A stretch of DNA of 64,000 bases, taken from the NCBI GenBank assembly GCA_949825045.1, contig OX463836.1, positions 10,185,829-10,249,828 of the forward strand, given 5' to 3'. Source of the DNA: Argyresthia goedartella (Eukaryota > Arthropoda > Insecta > Lepidoptera > Argyresthiidae). The notes below the pieces were generated by a model. The model had not been told where the DNA came from, did no database searches, and saw only the letters and a list, made by a program, of their open reading frames with translations. Below, piece after piece: positions 50,041 through 62,289 of this stretch. A program made the translations under genes and the position numbers. Numbering within the stretch: the stretch's first letter is position 1; each line of letters starts with the position of its first letter.

Positions 50041-52125
50041 GATGTCAGTGAACAAGGAAGAGAACAGATACAGAAGACATTGGAATATAATAAAAAAATC
50101 ACAAACGAACACACCAAAATAATACATTGAAAAAATAGTTAAAGATGGAAAAACTATAACTGTACCAATGGACATTGCAGAATCATTTAATATTTTTTTT
50201 ATTGACCTTACAATTGACATACCAAATAATACTATTAATAACTCTAATTTGACATCTACTAATACTTCAAAACATACAATTAATAATCTATCACAAAATA
50301 ATATCTATAATTGTAACTCTATATTTTTAATCCAGTCTCACCTTTTGAAATTTTTCAAACAATTAAATCATTAAAAAATACAAATGGCGCAGGGTACGAT
50401 GAGATTTACACTAAGGTTATAAAGTATGTGGTAATTCTATTAGCTCCAGTTCTATGCGACATAATAAATAAGTGCTTGCAGTACGGCAAATTTCCAGAAG
50501 AATTGAAAATAGGAGTAGTAAATCCCCTATTTAAAAAACAAGACAAACTAAATATGAATAATTATAGGCCCGTTGCACTAATACCTGTAATTGGAAAAAT
50601 ATTTGAGAAAGTAATACATCAACATATATATATATACATACTTTGAGAGAAATAATTTGTTTGCACCAGAACAAAATGGGTTCAGGAAGAATTAAACTAT
50701 AAATATGGCAATCTATGATTTTCTTGCACCAATACTAACCAATGTTGATAAATTAAATCCCGTGGTGACCACTTTTATGGACATAAGTAAGGCTTTCGAT
50801 TTTGTGAACCACGAAATCCTCTTAAATAAATTATATAACTACGGGATAAGAGATAACGTGATCAATCTGGTAAAATAATATCTGGAAAAACGAAAACAAA
50901 TAACACAAATAAATAGAATATGCCTTGAAGCCAAAACTGAACAGAATTACGTCTCCAACCCAAGAGAATTAAAGCGTGTAGTACCTCAAGGTAGTGTCAT
51001 GGGGCCGTTATTATTTCTAGCGTACATAAATGACATGCCGAAAGTGACAAATCATCCCATGGTGCTATTTGCGGATGATAGTACAGTTAAAATTTCTTGC
51101 GATGACCCAAATAACTTTGAAAATGAAATCAATACTACCCTAAACACAATTATTAAATGGCTCGACAGTAATAATCTAATGATAAATATTGACAAAACCA
51201 AAATAATTAACTTTAAAAATAAACAAAATACATTGTCTACTATTATTGACATTAACCACTCTGGCAAAAAAGTTGAACAAACAGAGGTAACAAAATTTTT
51301 AGGAATAGATATTGATAGCAATCTTAAATGGAAACACAAATAGAATCCACATGTAAAAAGCTGAATAAATTTTCATACGCATTGTATAAACTTTCGAAAA
51401 CGGTCAGTGAGGATGCAGTATTACTAGCTTACAATGGATATGTAGACTCCACTCTTCGATTTGGAATAATTTTTTGGTGTAACGGGGTATCGAAAGAAAA
51501 AAGTCTTGGTAGCACGAAAAAGATGTATAAGGTCTATATGCGGCTTACGTCGCAGATATAGCTGTAAGCCTCACTTTAGGAGGCTAAATATTTTGACGTT
51601 TCCTTCGTTGTACATTTATAAGGTAGTTGCTTTTCTCAACAAATTCTAATTTATTTAATAATTACATAAGTAAACGCCACAAATCAAAAATTCATATGCC
51701 CCAACATAATACCACTTTATTTAAAAACAATATCTACGGCATGGCACCTATAGTTTATAACAAGCTGCCGGATGATATGCGTAATATAGAACATAGAACA
51801 CTATTAAGGAGGGAATTAAGAATGTTTCTTATCAAGAAGGCATATTATACGTTAAATTAATTATTATATTGTTGAGTCATTTATGAATTCATAAATGACT
51901 CAACAATATAATAATAATAACAATAATGAATATATGTAGAAATATAATGTCAATATACAATATACTAATTAATTACTCATAGAAAATTTTATGTTAAGTC
52001 AAGTTGCATGTACTGTACTTTTACATACTAAATATTTGTGTGCCCTACGGCGAAACATAGAGAACTATACCTACTGTTCCAACATATTTTACCTATGTTT
52101 GACAAATAAATGATTTGATTGGATT
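50041..52125 (+). pseudogene. degenerate non-LTR retrotransposon (RT)
   Basis: A plus-strand RT relic with several stops: YKTN-type start near 50380 (KNTNGAGYDEIYTKVIKY), NNYRPVALIPVIGKIFEK, FMDISKAFDFVNHEILLNKL, VPQGSVMGPLLFLAYINDMP, VLFADDSTVK, then thumb and tail segments to about 51860. The 3' end near 52110 reads AATAAATGATTTGATTGGAT, like the (TTTGA)n tail of the LINE at 16967-18433, so a related family. It begins at the Polinton edge; its 5' part is not seen on the other side. Confidence 0.8.
51861..51914. repeat. perfect 54-bp palindrome
   Basis: 27-bp arms with no spacer, centred on GAATTC (51885-51890), arms reading TTATTATATTGTTGAGTCAT then TTATGAA. It lies directly after the last LINE codon, in its 3' UTR. 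Confidence 0.9.
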
Positions 52126-52436
52126 TGAAACACCAGATGAAAAACATGTAGAGGAAGATTTAATAAGACATACTGAATCTGGACACGAGTCAACTTCAAA
52201 CGCTAACGTTGAAAATACTGAAACAGGACAAGGAGTAAGTGCAAGAATACTTTACTTTACTTTAAGAACTGGACAAATTGTTATGCTTAAGCGTTTCGAA
52301 GATTATTACACGGGATTTACAGCAGTCAATGAAGATAGTGAGATCACATATAGAATCGCAACTGAAGGAAGTTACAAACACAAGTGGAAAGAAGCTATAA
52401 ACGCTGAACTCGATGCACTATACTATATATGATGTG
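52126..52436 (+). pseudogene. Copia pol fragment (start of RT), plus strand
   Basis: An open frame whose last part, TYRIATEGSYKHKWKEAINAELDAL, is the conserved entry to the Ty1/copia reverse transcriptase (the usual K-W-x-x-A-x-x-x-E-L block). It ends abruptly at 52436, where minus-strand Copia sequence begins. This implies an inversion or a head-to-head pair of fragments. The longest quoted block is at about 52355-52430. Confidence 0.65.
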
Positions 52437-53460
52437 TTATACTGGCTAAGCTTGCTGCACGAAAACGATATATCTGGACGAGTGCGAACAGCCAGATACA
52501 TTAAACTACCTATGAGTTCGATACGCTTAATCTTTAGATCGGTTTGATTTTCAAGTACGTTTTTAAATTCAATAAACGTTTTTAAAACACTAGTTTGATC
52601 TTTACGATCTAGAAAATAAATGAATGATTTTCACGTAAAATCATCAGTAAAAGTTATAAAATAACGACTACCACTCCAACTATTAATAGACATCGGTCCA
52701 CAAATATCAGTAAGAATAAAATCCAATTTTGTCACGCTTCTATGTGCCTGACCCCCGTGAAAAGATTTAATTCTTTGTTTACCCTCAATACAAGGAGGAC
52801 ATGAATTCAAATTTCCATTTGGAAAATTAATACCGCGGGTTAAGGAATCACGTAGAGTTAACATACCATAACACACCCACCGAAGGTAAAGCTTTTGTAT
52901 CCAGCATAGATTTGTTGGAGCTTTTTGGACGACGATGCCAAAGCTCCAACAAATCTATGCTGGATACAAAAGCTTTACCTTCGGTGATCAACTTAGGCTC
53001 TTGGTTATTTAATAAAGTTGAATAACATTCCTCTTTCCCACATTAGTAGCTTGCAGTTCACAGGAACCAGTAACAGATACATTATCCCTCCAGTAACATT
53101 ACATTTATTAATATCAAATATTAAAACATATCCTTTTGCTACAACTTTCATAACTGACAAAAGATTCGTTGCTACTTTTGGTACGTACAAAGCATCAGTA
53201 ATAACTTTCACTCGTTATTGCTTAATGTCACATTGACATTTCCTACACCTTCGTTATACATTGTATCGCTATTGGCACTAGTAATTTGGGTTTTAACATC
53301 AGAAGAGTAATTTAACAACCAATCTCTTCTGTTTGTCATATGTCTAGTACAACCAGAATCTAAAAATCAACTATAGCGATCACAAACATTAGTAACTAGA
53401 GCAGTGTCAGTTGAAAATAAAGAAGCATTAATTCCCTTTTTAGATGATGAAGGTTCAAGA
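52437..53460 (-). pseudogene. Copia protease/integrase fragments, minus strand
   Basis: From high to low coordinate: protease DSGCTRHMTNRRDWLLNYSS (about 53370-53310), GAG-pre-integrase ITDALYVPKVATNLLSVMKV (about 53205-53145), and integrase start CYGMLTLRD..CPPCIEGKQR and LDFILTDICGPMSINSWSGS (about 52870-52670). Then, after a jump, the end of the RT (LIGSLMYLAVRTRPDISFSC, about 52520-52460). Most of the integrase and RT are deleted. It belongs with the gag at 57918-58625, from which it is separated by the LINE insertion. Confidence 0.75.
52878..52986. repeat. perfect 47-bp inverted repeat within the Copia relic
   Basis: Arms 52878-52924 and 52940-52986 are exact reverse complements, with a 15-bp spacer. 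The sequence is Copia coding (KALPSV and KSMLDTK region) folded back on itself, so a local foldback duplication occurred inside the element, or a template switch or assembly artefact. Confidence 0.9.
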
Positions 53461-53655
53461 TTTTTTTATTATTATTATTATTATTTATTTCATATCAGAC
53501 ACAAGAGATCCATAGTTGTACAGCAACAAAATTATAATAAATAAATAAATATTACATTAACAATTAATAAATAGTCCATTATTACAATATCTACAAAATA
53601 AATAAAACTAAATCAAAACAAAATGTCAAATTAAATTCAAATTATCAATTAAAAA

Positions 53656-56452
53656 TCAAATTAACATTTTTATCCAGTGGAGGGTGAACGGGCTGTCCCA
53701 CCTCTCCGAGAAAGCATTCAGGATTTTGTTTTTGCTGCCACGCATTCTACCTAGTAGTGAAGCAGCCCTTTTCCGCATTATAGCGTGAAAACCGTCTGTG
53801 CGCGCTTCGACAAACATTGCCGATGCACTGCAGAAACGTGGCAACGCCAACAACCTCCTAAAGCCATTACTATACTGGACGCGCAGGGCGCTGAAAGCTT
53901 TCAGCGTATATCTGACCCACAGACTGCTGGTATAAAAAGATTGACAGTAAGCTTTAAAAAGAGTTATCTTTACTTGTTCTGAACACCGAGCAAATCTGCG
54001 AGCCAGCATATTACTTCTAACTGTCAACGCCCTACGCTCCCTTTCTATGTCAGGCTCATCTCTCAAACTTTCGTCCACTATGTGTCCCAGATATTTGAAT
54101 TCGGTTACCCGATTTAAAAAGCAACCATTTAGGCTCATAGACGGTACATTTTCAAGCGGCCTCGAGTCTGCCTTAAATATGAGATATAACTCTTTTTTAC
54201 ATTATATAGCAGACCATGACTATTTGCGTAATTCTCACACACAGCCAACAGTTTTCTAAGTGCACCCACCGTAGGGCTCAGCAGCACCATATCGTCTGCG
54301 TAGCTGAGATTGTTTAAACATATGCCGTCAATATGGCAGCCGACATGTAAACTGCTGAGCTCCTCGATGAGGCCATTAATGTACAGGTTGAACAATATTG
54401 GGGAGGACAATCCCCCCTGCCTCACCCCACATTCCAGCAGTCAGAGACGTGGTCGGACCATTTTACATAATTTGTTTGATTGTTGTACCAGTAGCGAAGA
54501 ACAGAGATCAGCTCAGGTGGTAGTCCCGACTGTTTGAGCTTGTCCCATAAGATATTGTATGAGACCATCTCAAAAGCCTTAGAAAGGTCTAGGAAGCACG
54601 CATATATAGGAGTGCCTCTGTCCGTATAATACCTAACTGTGCTCTTCAGGGCTAGAATGGCACTTTCGGTTGAAAGGCCCTGCCGAAAACCGAATTGTGC
54701 ATCATGTATCTGAATTGTTTGGTTCAGACGTCTTTCCATTAAACAATCAAATACTTTGGCTATTATCGTGGCCAAGGATATAGGCCTATAATTTGCTTTG
54801 TCCGATATATCGCCTGTTCTGTTCTTCACTATAGGCACCACAACCGTTTTCATCATGTCATCAGGCAAGTATGAATGAACAACACACATTGAGTAGAACA
54901 AGGCTAACACCCGCGGCAGATGAACACCAGCGTACAGCAGGTGCTCGATGCTGAGTCCGTCGTGACCCGGAGACTTCCCTCTTTTCATACCCATGATCGC
55001 ATTCTTAACCTCCTTAGCTGTGAACCTGGTCAAAACCCTGTCTGGGTCACGGCCGGTCTCAGCATCAGACACCTGCTGCACGGGCGGCCCCAACGGAGAA
55101 AACACCTTAAAATGGTCTTTAAAATGGTTAGCAATATCACCGGGCTTACTTATACCATTTACACTCGCCGGCAGGCTGGGCCTCAAATTCAGTTTATTTG
55201 TGGCGCGCCAAAAAGAACCAAAATGTTTATTCTCACGGTGAGTAGCTAGAATGTCCATTTTAAGCTGGTCTTGGTTTTTTAAACACCACTTTAATTTTGA
55301 TTTAAAAATGCGACGACTATCAGACATCTCATCATATACCCTACCACAAGCTGGTTTACCATGTAGGGTCCATTGTTGAAATGCAACCCGAGCCTGCCGG
55401 TGAGCATCATATACGTGTCGGTTCCATCCCACAATATTTCTATTTCTACCGGCCCTCCTATTTTCAGATCCCTTATAACTTCCCACAGAAGCTCGCACTA
55501 AACTGGTTACAATACAGCTATACATATTTTGCAAACACAATTTATGATCTGAATTGTTACACAAACTAGAACAACAATCCTGGAATTCCTCAGGGAAATC
55601 AATCTCTCTTAAGTTATATAGGCTATTATAATGTAAGATTTGATCCGCCTGTCTCTGACCCCAAATGATTTTATTACATTGTAAACTACTTTGCAGTTTT
55701 TTTGGAATAACAGTACTTAAATCACATTCCATTACAAGAGGTTTATGATCCGACCAGGTCACATCATATAAAATATGTGCCTTTTTGACACTTGGCCATG
55801 CAGATGATGTAACAACACAATGATCTAGCCATCTTGTACACCCGTGCGCAACACTAATGTACGTATATGATCCAGAGTCAATACCTAAAATCTCCGTATC
55901 TGCACAAACCCATTGTTGATCACGGGAAAACCGCGACAATTCATTCCAAAATAATTGACCAGGATGGGCATTAAAATCTCCAAGTATGAACACAGACTCA
56001 ACTTCATTACTCTCAATTAAAGCGTTTACCTCACCGAGGCACTCCGTAAACTCAGCCAAGTTGTCCGTTATATCCATCGGCATGTACACAGACATTATAA
56101 CAATATCGCGATCATAAACCGACGCTCTAATAGCAACTATTCTATCACTATCGCACTGAATCACCGACACAGACGAGAACGCATGCCTACGCCATAACAA
56201 GGCCACGCCTCCATACTGTCGCCCCGTGGTATAGGTAGCTAGATCGACACTTGATTTCCCTGTATATTCGAAATCATCGTGAATGGCTCCCAGATGTGGA
56301 ATGTCGTAGGGCATCAACCATGTCTCTTGCAGTGCGATGACGTCCGCCTTATCACATAACGATCTTATGTTGTACATTGAAGGTTTCAGCGATTGACTAA
56401 GTTTTCTTGATGGTGTACTATACATTATTCTGTGATTGCGGCTTCGAATCAT
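53656..56452 (-). pseudogene. LINE ORF2: endonuclease, reverse transcriptase, frameshifted
   Basis: From 56452: AP-type endonuclease (ADVIALQETWL, FILGDFNAHPG, TWSDHKPLVME), then reverse transcriptase (MGMKRGKSPGHDGLSIEHLL, NYRPISLATIIAKVFDCLME, ACFLDLSKAFEMVSYNILWD). A frameshift at about 54430 just before RQGGLSSPILFNLYINGL and SYADDMVLLSP, and another near 54145 before the tail (RVTEFKYLGHIVDESLRDEP). The CR1/Jockey superfamily fits; the clade is not resolved. Confidence 0.8.
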
Positions 56453-57839
56453 CAGAGTTTTGACCTCTGTCTACCATATTGTACTTATAAGGTACAAAGC
56501 GGCGGAAGAAAATTCTTTTTGGCCATAACTTGGCGTCTTTGTAAAAAGGAAGTTTTTCTTTAGACACATACATTTTAAAGGCAATGTGATGATCACTTCC
56601 ATCTTGTGTGACAATTTGTCGCAAGTATACTCTCTCTTGCGTCTTTGCGTAAATATAGTCTGCAATGTCCTTAGGTTTGGTTTCTTTGTTGACATTTGTA
56701 ATAAACAAGGGGACTTTTGGGTCAGCCGCCCTGAAAAGACTGCCAGGTTCAACGTCAGCTTGTCCCATCTGACCTATAAAGCGATTCTTGGATTTAGACT
56801 TTATCTTCTTCTTTTTTTTGGTGATAAGAGTCCAGTTACCTTGCTGTTGCTCATTCTTAGTTCCAAGGCTATCAGCAAGGCTAGGGCGGCTTGTGTTGTG
56901 GTTTTTTACCGTTAACACCTCGCAGTCAGCTGACCGGCCGCTCAAACGAGATAGCGGCGGCGGCGGCGGTGAAATAGTTTGCTCCTCTGTCTCAGTTCGC
57001 TCATGGATATTACCGCTTGCTATCTCTGTCTCCACGTGCAACAAAGTCTTCGACATCGACGCACTGCCACTGTGTGCTTGCACCGCTATGCTCCCAGCTG
57101 TCTCGTGACGCTGTGGCGATGATAAAAACACCAACGGCTCTTTATTTATCGAGCAAGATGAGGGTAGGACGGATTCTTCGTTGGCTGCTTTTGTTTTTTC
57201 CACTTTTTGGAAGTATGACGAGGCAGCGGGTTGCGTGATAGACCGCCAAACCGGCCGGGCAGCTCCATCTCCCTCCTCCGACAGCGTACACTGATGTGAT
57301 AACAAACCCATTGGGCCGCTATCCAGATACGCACCACCACGGCTGCGACAGTTAACAAAATCAATATTGACTAATGAGTCTGTAGTAGGGATTTGCCGTT
57401 CTTCTCGCAATCCGTCAACCTGTGCCTTGGTGGCGTAGTTCTCCTGAACAAACTGCATTTGCTCCTTCAGTTTAAGCAAGTCTTTCAACAGATGAGTCAC
57501 ATCCACATGATCAAAGGTCACGGGAGGTAATTTTTGCAGGTCGTGGGCTACAAACAGTGGCATGGTATCTGGTTGCATGTCCTTAAATAGTGAAATCATG
57601 TCCTGGAGGTCACGGTGTTGTTTATTACCTCCCTTACGATAAATCCTCTTTTTGCCAGTTGGTAAGGATTCAAACAGCAACGACTTCGACGACACAATCT
57701 CCTCCGCCGAGAACGATGTAGTGCAGATCTGGATGAGGCTGGCCTCATCCATGACATCCAGCTTGTTCTGGATGAAGGATAGTAGCTCGTCGATCACGAT
57801 ATTACAACTCGCGCATTTCACTTTATTTGACGGCGACAT
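56418..57839 (-). CDS. LINE ORF1 protein, intact
   Basis: 473 residues from MSPSNKVKC (an in-frame ATG 33 bp upstream is possible). N-terminal CASC pair, then a helical segment VDVTHLLKDLLKLKEQMQFV, the SRGGAYLDSGPMGLLSHQC block, a polar low-complexity middle, and a C-terminal RRM-like part (VPLFITNVNKETKPKDIADY, then KRIFFRRFVPYK). ORF1 proteins bind the element RNA. The 3' end overlaps the start of ORF2 by 35 bp. Residues near 100-160 resemble the LINE part of the chimeric ORF at 25563-26792. Confidence 0.8.
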   Translation of the reverse strand: MSPSNKVKCASCNIVIDELLSFIQNKLDVMDEASLIQICTTSFSAEEIVSSKSLLFESLPTGKKRIYRKGGNKQHRDLQDMISLFKDMQPDTMPLFVAHDLQKLPPVTFDHVDVTHLLKDLLKLKEQMQFVQENYATKAQVDGLREERQIPTTDSLVNIDFVNCRSRGGAYLDSGPMGLLSHQCTLSEEGDGAARPVWRSITQPAASSYFQKVEKTKAANEESVLPSSCSINKEPLVFLSSPQRHETAGSIAVQAHSGSASMSKTLLHVETEIASGNIHERTETEEQTISPPPPPLSRLSGRSADCEVLTVKNHNTSRPSLADSLGTKNEQQQGNWTLITKKKKKIKSKSKNRFIGQMGQADVEPGSLFRAADPKVPLFITNVNKETKPKDIADYIYAKTQERVYLRQIVTQDGSDHHIAFKMYVSKEKLPFYKDAKLWPKRIFFRRFVPYKYNMVDRGQNSDDSKPQSQNNV

Positions 57840-57917
57840 ATTCGCGATCACACAACGCGAAGACGCCCGCACACTGTGAAGCGCGCGCGCAAACTGTATC
57901 GCGCGCGAAAACTTAAA

Positions 57918-58625
57918 TCATTGTTTAAATTATTCTTAAAATTCTTCTTCAATTTAGGACATTTCGGTTTGATGTGTCCTTTCACATGACAGTTGTGACA
58001 TATCGGAATGAGTTTGTTCTTTGTTATTAAAACCCTTTCCAATGGTTCCAAATTTGAACTTGACTCCTTTTTGAATTCGCTTTGAATTAATTGACATTTC
58101 ACAAAATCAGATGATAGCTTTATATTCGAAGCTTCCATTGCCATTATCAGAGGATCAAAATTATTTGGCAAACCAATTAGCATCAATTCTGGTAGCTCCT
58201 CGTCATCAATACGGACGGACATAATATTTCCAAGATAATGATCCATACTGTTAAAATCTTCATATTTAATCTGAGCTATTTTCCTTTTCAAACAAAGTCT
58301 ACGGCTTATGCCAGTATTCTCATATGGTGATTTTAAATTATTCCATGCTTCAGAAGCTGTTTTTGCATTTTTGACATGCGGATAGCAAATTGGTTGAATA
58401 TTCAACCAAATTTTTCCGTATGCTTTTTGGTCTTTTATGGGATTCTTTACCGCATCATCACACCCCCTAGCGAAGTCCCATAAGCCATGATCATCATCAT
58501 ATCAATAACAACTTTATTTGGAATTTCCAAGTCGCGTAATTATTCAGACCTTTCAATTTACCGATGGGCACATTGGAACCGGTACTTACGATCAGGTCAT
58601 TTAATAAAGTGTCGTTTCCTTTCAT
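57918..58625 (-). pseudogene. Copia gag, interrupted
   Basis: Starts MKGNDTLLNDLIVS at 58625 (with the TWKFQIKLLLI motif), shifts frame near 58500, then GLWDFARGCDDAVKN and SEAWNNLKSPYENTGISRR, and a zinc knuckle CHNCHVKGHIKPKC (about 57995-57955). It ends at the LINE insertion near 57918. The last codons of the open frame are LINE sequence. Confidence 0.8.
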
Positions 58626-59456
58626 TTCGTAAAATTATATTTCACTACGAAGTATACATTTGGTAGGCTGGTGCCTACGCAACACTTACTTGAGTATAGT
58701 GCGGGTCGCGGTGAATGTAAACAAGAACACTGTTTAACAGTTTATTTCAAAGCGACGTATAGCACACAGTACATATAGTCAAGCACAGTCTTAGAAGGAG
58801 AAATGGAAAGAGAAGGAACAAGCACAGCGGTTGATATTAGGCGCATAAGTAATTTCGATAGCGGAGCGTAAGCAAAAGCGGCGGAACAGAGCGACATGCG
58901 TCTCGCGTCGTATTATCAAGCTCACTGTCCGGCGGCGGCCGCGCATACTCCGGAGGAGGCGAGCGCGCCGACAGGTTATACCGTGACGTAGGCGGTTGCA
59001 GTGCGCGCTCCTATCTACTAATAAAAAACGGTGCGCTTGTCCGCTTCAACGTACAAAATATATTAAAGTTTATATAATGCAAAGTGACATTTATGATTCA
59101 ACATAAGTGGATGCATTATCCACTTAAAAATTACTATTATTAAATTATTATTATTAAGTTAGTATTATTATATTTGTTTATTATTATTTTATTATTAACA
59201 ATATTTAATTAGATTATTAAGACTAGATTATTAAGATTAGTATTAAGATTTGATTATTAGGATTAATATTAAGATTAGATTATTAACATTGATTTTATTA
59301 TTTGTAATTATCGATTTTATTATTATAAACATTCTAAAGTAAATTTTGCATAACGGATTGCGATTGATAAATAACATTCAGTAATAAATATTGATGTACT
59401 AAATTTAACTATTTTAAATTAAGATTTAGTGACATACACTGAATTAACGCCACAAT
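58626..59456 (-). other. LTR-like and AT-rich region between Copia gag and gypsy pol
   Basis: On the minus strand this has a TATAAACTTTAATA-like box (about 59065), a GC-rich stretch (58880-59010) and AAATAAACTG (about 58745), in promoter-to-poly(A) order as in an LTR. It may be the Copia 5' LTR and leader, or the 3' LTR of the gypsy at 59476 (which would start TGTGGCGTTAATTC at 59454 after the purine tract GGAGGGGGGTGA). 59110-59300 is an ATTATTAAGATTAG-like minisatellite. I cannot place the exact LTR borders. Confidence 0.4.
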
Positions 59457-59475
59457 CACCCCCCTCCAGAGACGA

Positions 59476-62286
59476 TCATGGGCGATAATAGTTAGGGAAC
59501 CGGACAACGCGGCCTGATCGCGTCCGCCTGGTGTCATTATCTTCGGTTCTGGTTGTAGGTGTGGTGGTGTTTGCTGGTATTGGTGGCGCTGATGAAGTGT
59601 TTGTGACGTTTTTTGTGTTGTGAGTGTGTGTTTGTGTATCCGGTTGAGTGCTAGTGGTGTGTGTGTCATGCAGTACGTAGGCCGGCTTTAACCGTTCTAT
59701 AGATACTGTCATTTCCTTACCATTGACTGCTAACCGATACACCTTGGGATCTCTCCTCAAAACTTTATGTGGGCCAGTGTATGCTGGTTTTAACGACCCA
59801 CCGACTGTGTCATCCCTAAGGAAAACATGAGTTGCTGCTGCTAGATCTTTAAAGACAAAAATCGGCCGACGTCCCACGTGACGAGTACCTGGCACTGGTT
59901 TCAGATTCCTAGCAAACATGTGAAGTCGGGACAGGTAGTCTGTAACATCCATGGTGGCGTGAGTCTCGTGATCAAAGAAATCTCCGGGCAACCTAAGAGT
60001 CTCACCGTAAACCAATTCTGCCGCAGAGGCTTGAAGGTCTTCCTTAAATGCGGCTCTGATTCCTAGCAGGACTAGAGGGAGTGCTTCAACCCAACTGCTG
60101 TCGGCGTGGCACTTTATAGCTGCCTTCAGCTGCCTGTGGAAACGTTCCACGAGTCCGTTACAGGCAGGGTGATACGCAGTAGTGCGCTTAGGCCAAAATC
60201 CTACCAGTTTTGCCAGCTGCTGGAATAGCGTCGACTCAAATTGTTGACCTCTGTCGGTGACAATGTCAATTGGGCATCCAAAGCGAGCAATCCAACCGTG
60301 CAACAGCGCTTTAGCGACGGTCTTGGCTGATATGTCTTGCAGTGGTACTGCTTCAGGTCAACGTGTGAAACGGTCGATGGCAGTGAGGCAGTACTTGAAC
60401 CCTTGACAAGGTGTTAGTGGTCCTATGAGGTCAATGTGGATATTCTGGAACCTGGTATGCGACAGCTTGAACGTGGTTAAGGGTGATGAGACAGCCAAAG
60501 CAAGCCAGGCAACTTCGGGTCCACTCTCGACAGTCTTTGCGTACCTCTCCGCAACCAGCCTGGCAGTGGCATTTGCTCCTGGATGGCTTAGAGAGTGAAG
60601 GCTCTCGATAATCTGCTGCCTGAGCTCCTTTGGTACATAGGGCCTTACCTTCTCCTCTTTCTCCTCGCAGTAAAGGTCGACAGTAGTTCCGGGCACATTC
60701 ACTTTCTTCAGGCACAGTGAGCTGCTACTGCTCAGAAGAAGGCGTAGCTCAGAGTCGGTGTTTTGTGCCGTAGCTAACTTACTGTAGTCAACAGGCTGCG
60801 TGATTTCCTCGACTCGTGACAGAGTGTCAGCTACGACATTGTCTCTTCCTGATATGTGCCTGATGTCTGTCGTAAATTGTGACACAAAATCTAAATGTCG
60901 GAACTGCCTCGGGGAACAATTATCTTTACGAGAGCTATATGCGAAGCACAAAGGTTTATGGTCGGTATAGACAATGAAGTCTCATGCTTCTACCATGTGC
61001 CTAAAATACTTTATAGCTTCGTATATGGCTAAAAGTTCCCTATCGTAAGGAGAGTACTTACGCTGTGGTGACGTCAATTTACGCGAGAAAAATGAGAGAG
61101 GTTCCCAGGCGCCGTCCTTCAGCTGCTGCAGCACAGCACCCATAGCCACGTCTGATGCATCAGTGACGATGCATAATTTTGCCAATGCATCTGGATGAGC
61201 CAGCAGTGCCGCATCGCACAAACCTGCTTTGCACCTTTCGAAGGCAACTTGTTCTTCCTGGGTAAAGTTGATTGGATGGGAACCTTTAAAAGAACCTGTG
61301 AGGAGAGAATTCAGGGGAGCCTGGTGTACGGCTGCGTTAGGGATGAATCGTCTGTAAAAATTAAGCATACCCAAGAATCTCCTGAGTTCCCTCACGTTCC
61401 TCGGCGTTGGGAAGTCCTGGATGGCTGCCACCTTGGCAGGTAGTGGTTTGGTACCGTTTGCAGATATACGGTATCCTAAGAAGGTTACCTCTTCCACTCC
61501 GAAGTAGCACTTGGAGGTGTTGATCACCATCCCATACTCCTGCAACCTGGTGAACAGTCGCCGTAAATGTGCTTCATGCGTCTTGTGGTCCTTTGAGAAG
61601 ACCAAGAAATCGTCAAGGTAACTGTAACAGAAATCCAGTCCCCGCAGCATCTCGTCCACGAAGCGCTGGAAAGTCTGCCCGGCATTACGAAGTCCGAACG
61701 TCATGAACGGGAATTCGTAAAGCCCGAACGGCGTTGTAATGGCGGTTTTTGGGATGTCTTCGGGGCTGACGGGGATCTGGTTGTAGGCCTTGACGAGATC
61801 CATGGTTGAAAAGACGGTGCAACCAGTTATGCTGTGCGAGAAATCCTGGATATGGCGAATCGGATATTTATCCGGAATGGTTCTCGCATTTAGCAACCTG
61901 TAGTCACCGCACGGTCTCCAACCGTTGTCTTTTTTAAGGGCCAGATGTAAGGGAGATGCCCAAGGTGACTCAGAGGGTCTGGCTATGCCACTCGAAAGCA
62001 TAGAGGCAAACTCCTCTTTTGCTACCTTTAATTTATCGGGTGCCAGTCGTCTTGGTTTACTAGATACGGGCGGGCCGGGTGTGGTGCGAATGTGGTGTAC
62101 TGTTGAGTGTTTAGGTGTTTGATGTATGCCAGATGGGCGAGTGATGTCAGGGTATTCGCGTAGTATGTTGTGATATGTGGACTCACCAGTTACAACCTTT
62201 ACCGAAGAAATGACATCAGACGGCCGCGCAGGCAAAGCAGGGGCGGTGAGCCTTGTATTATTGTCAGTGTTCAGGCTTCTCAGCAC
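59476..62286 (-). pseudogene. second Ty3/gypsy pol (CsRn1-like), nonsense and frameshift mutations
   Basis: A relative of the gypsy at 8124. From 62286: RT ([31 protein letters not shown]), RNase H ([16 protein letters not shown]), then an in-frame TGA at 60982. Then SPRQFRHLDFVSQFTTDIRH, the integrase zinc site SLSHPGANATARL with a local frame excursion (about 60540-60450), a second TGA at 60358, and the integrase core and tail (WIARFGCPIDIVTDRGQQFE, YTGPHKVLRRDPK). Gag and protease are missing at the 5' end. The frame is the same across both stops, so they are point mutations. Confidence 0.85.
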
Positions 62287-62289
62287 CTA

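Larger units (their letters stand above)
53463..57910 (-). mobile_element. near-complete non-LTR retrotransposon inserted in Copia
   Basis: Minus strand, from a GC-rich 5' region at about 57910 through ORF1 and ORF2 to an (AAT)n tail (53463-53490). It splits the Copia gag (ending near 57918) from the Copia protease (starting below 53460). Two or three frameshifts in ORF2 make it defective. The target duplication is not clear by eye. Confidence 0.8.

Noticed and set aside
53461..53490. CRISPR-like or satellite array
   Set aside because: A simple (TTA)n tract that is the LINE 3' tail; no spaced repeats of CRISPR type exist in this eukaryotic sequence.
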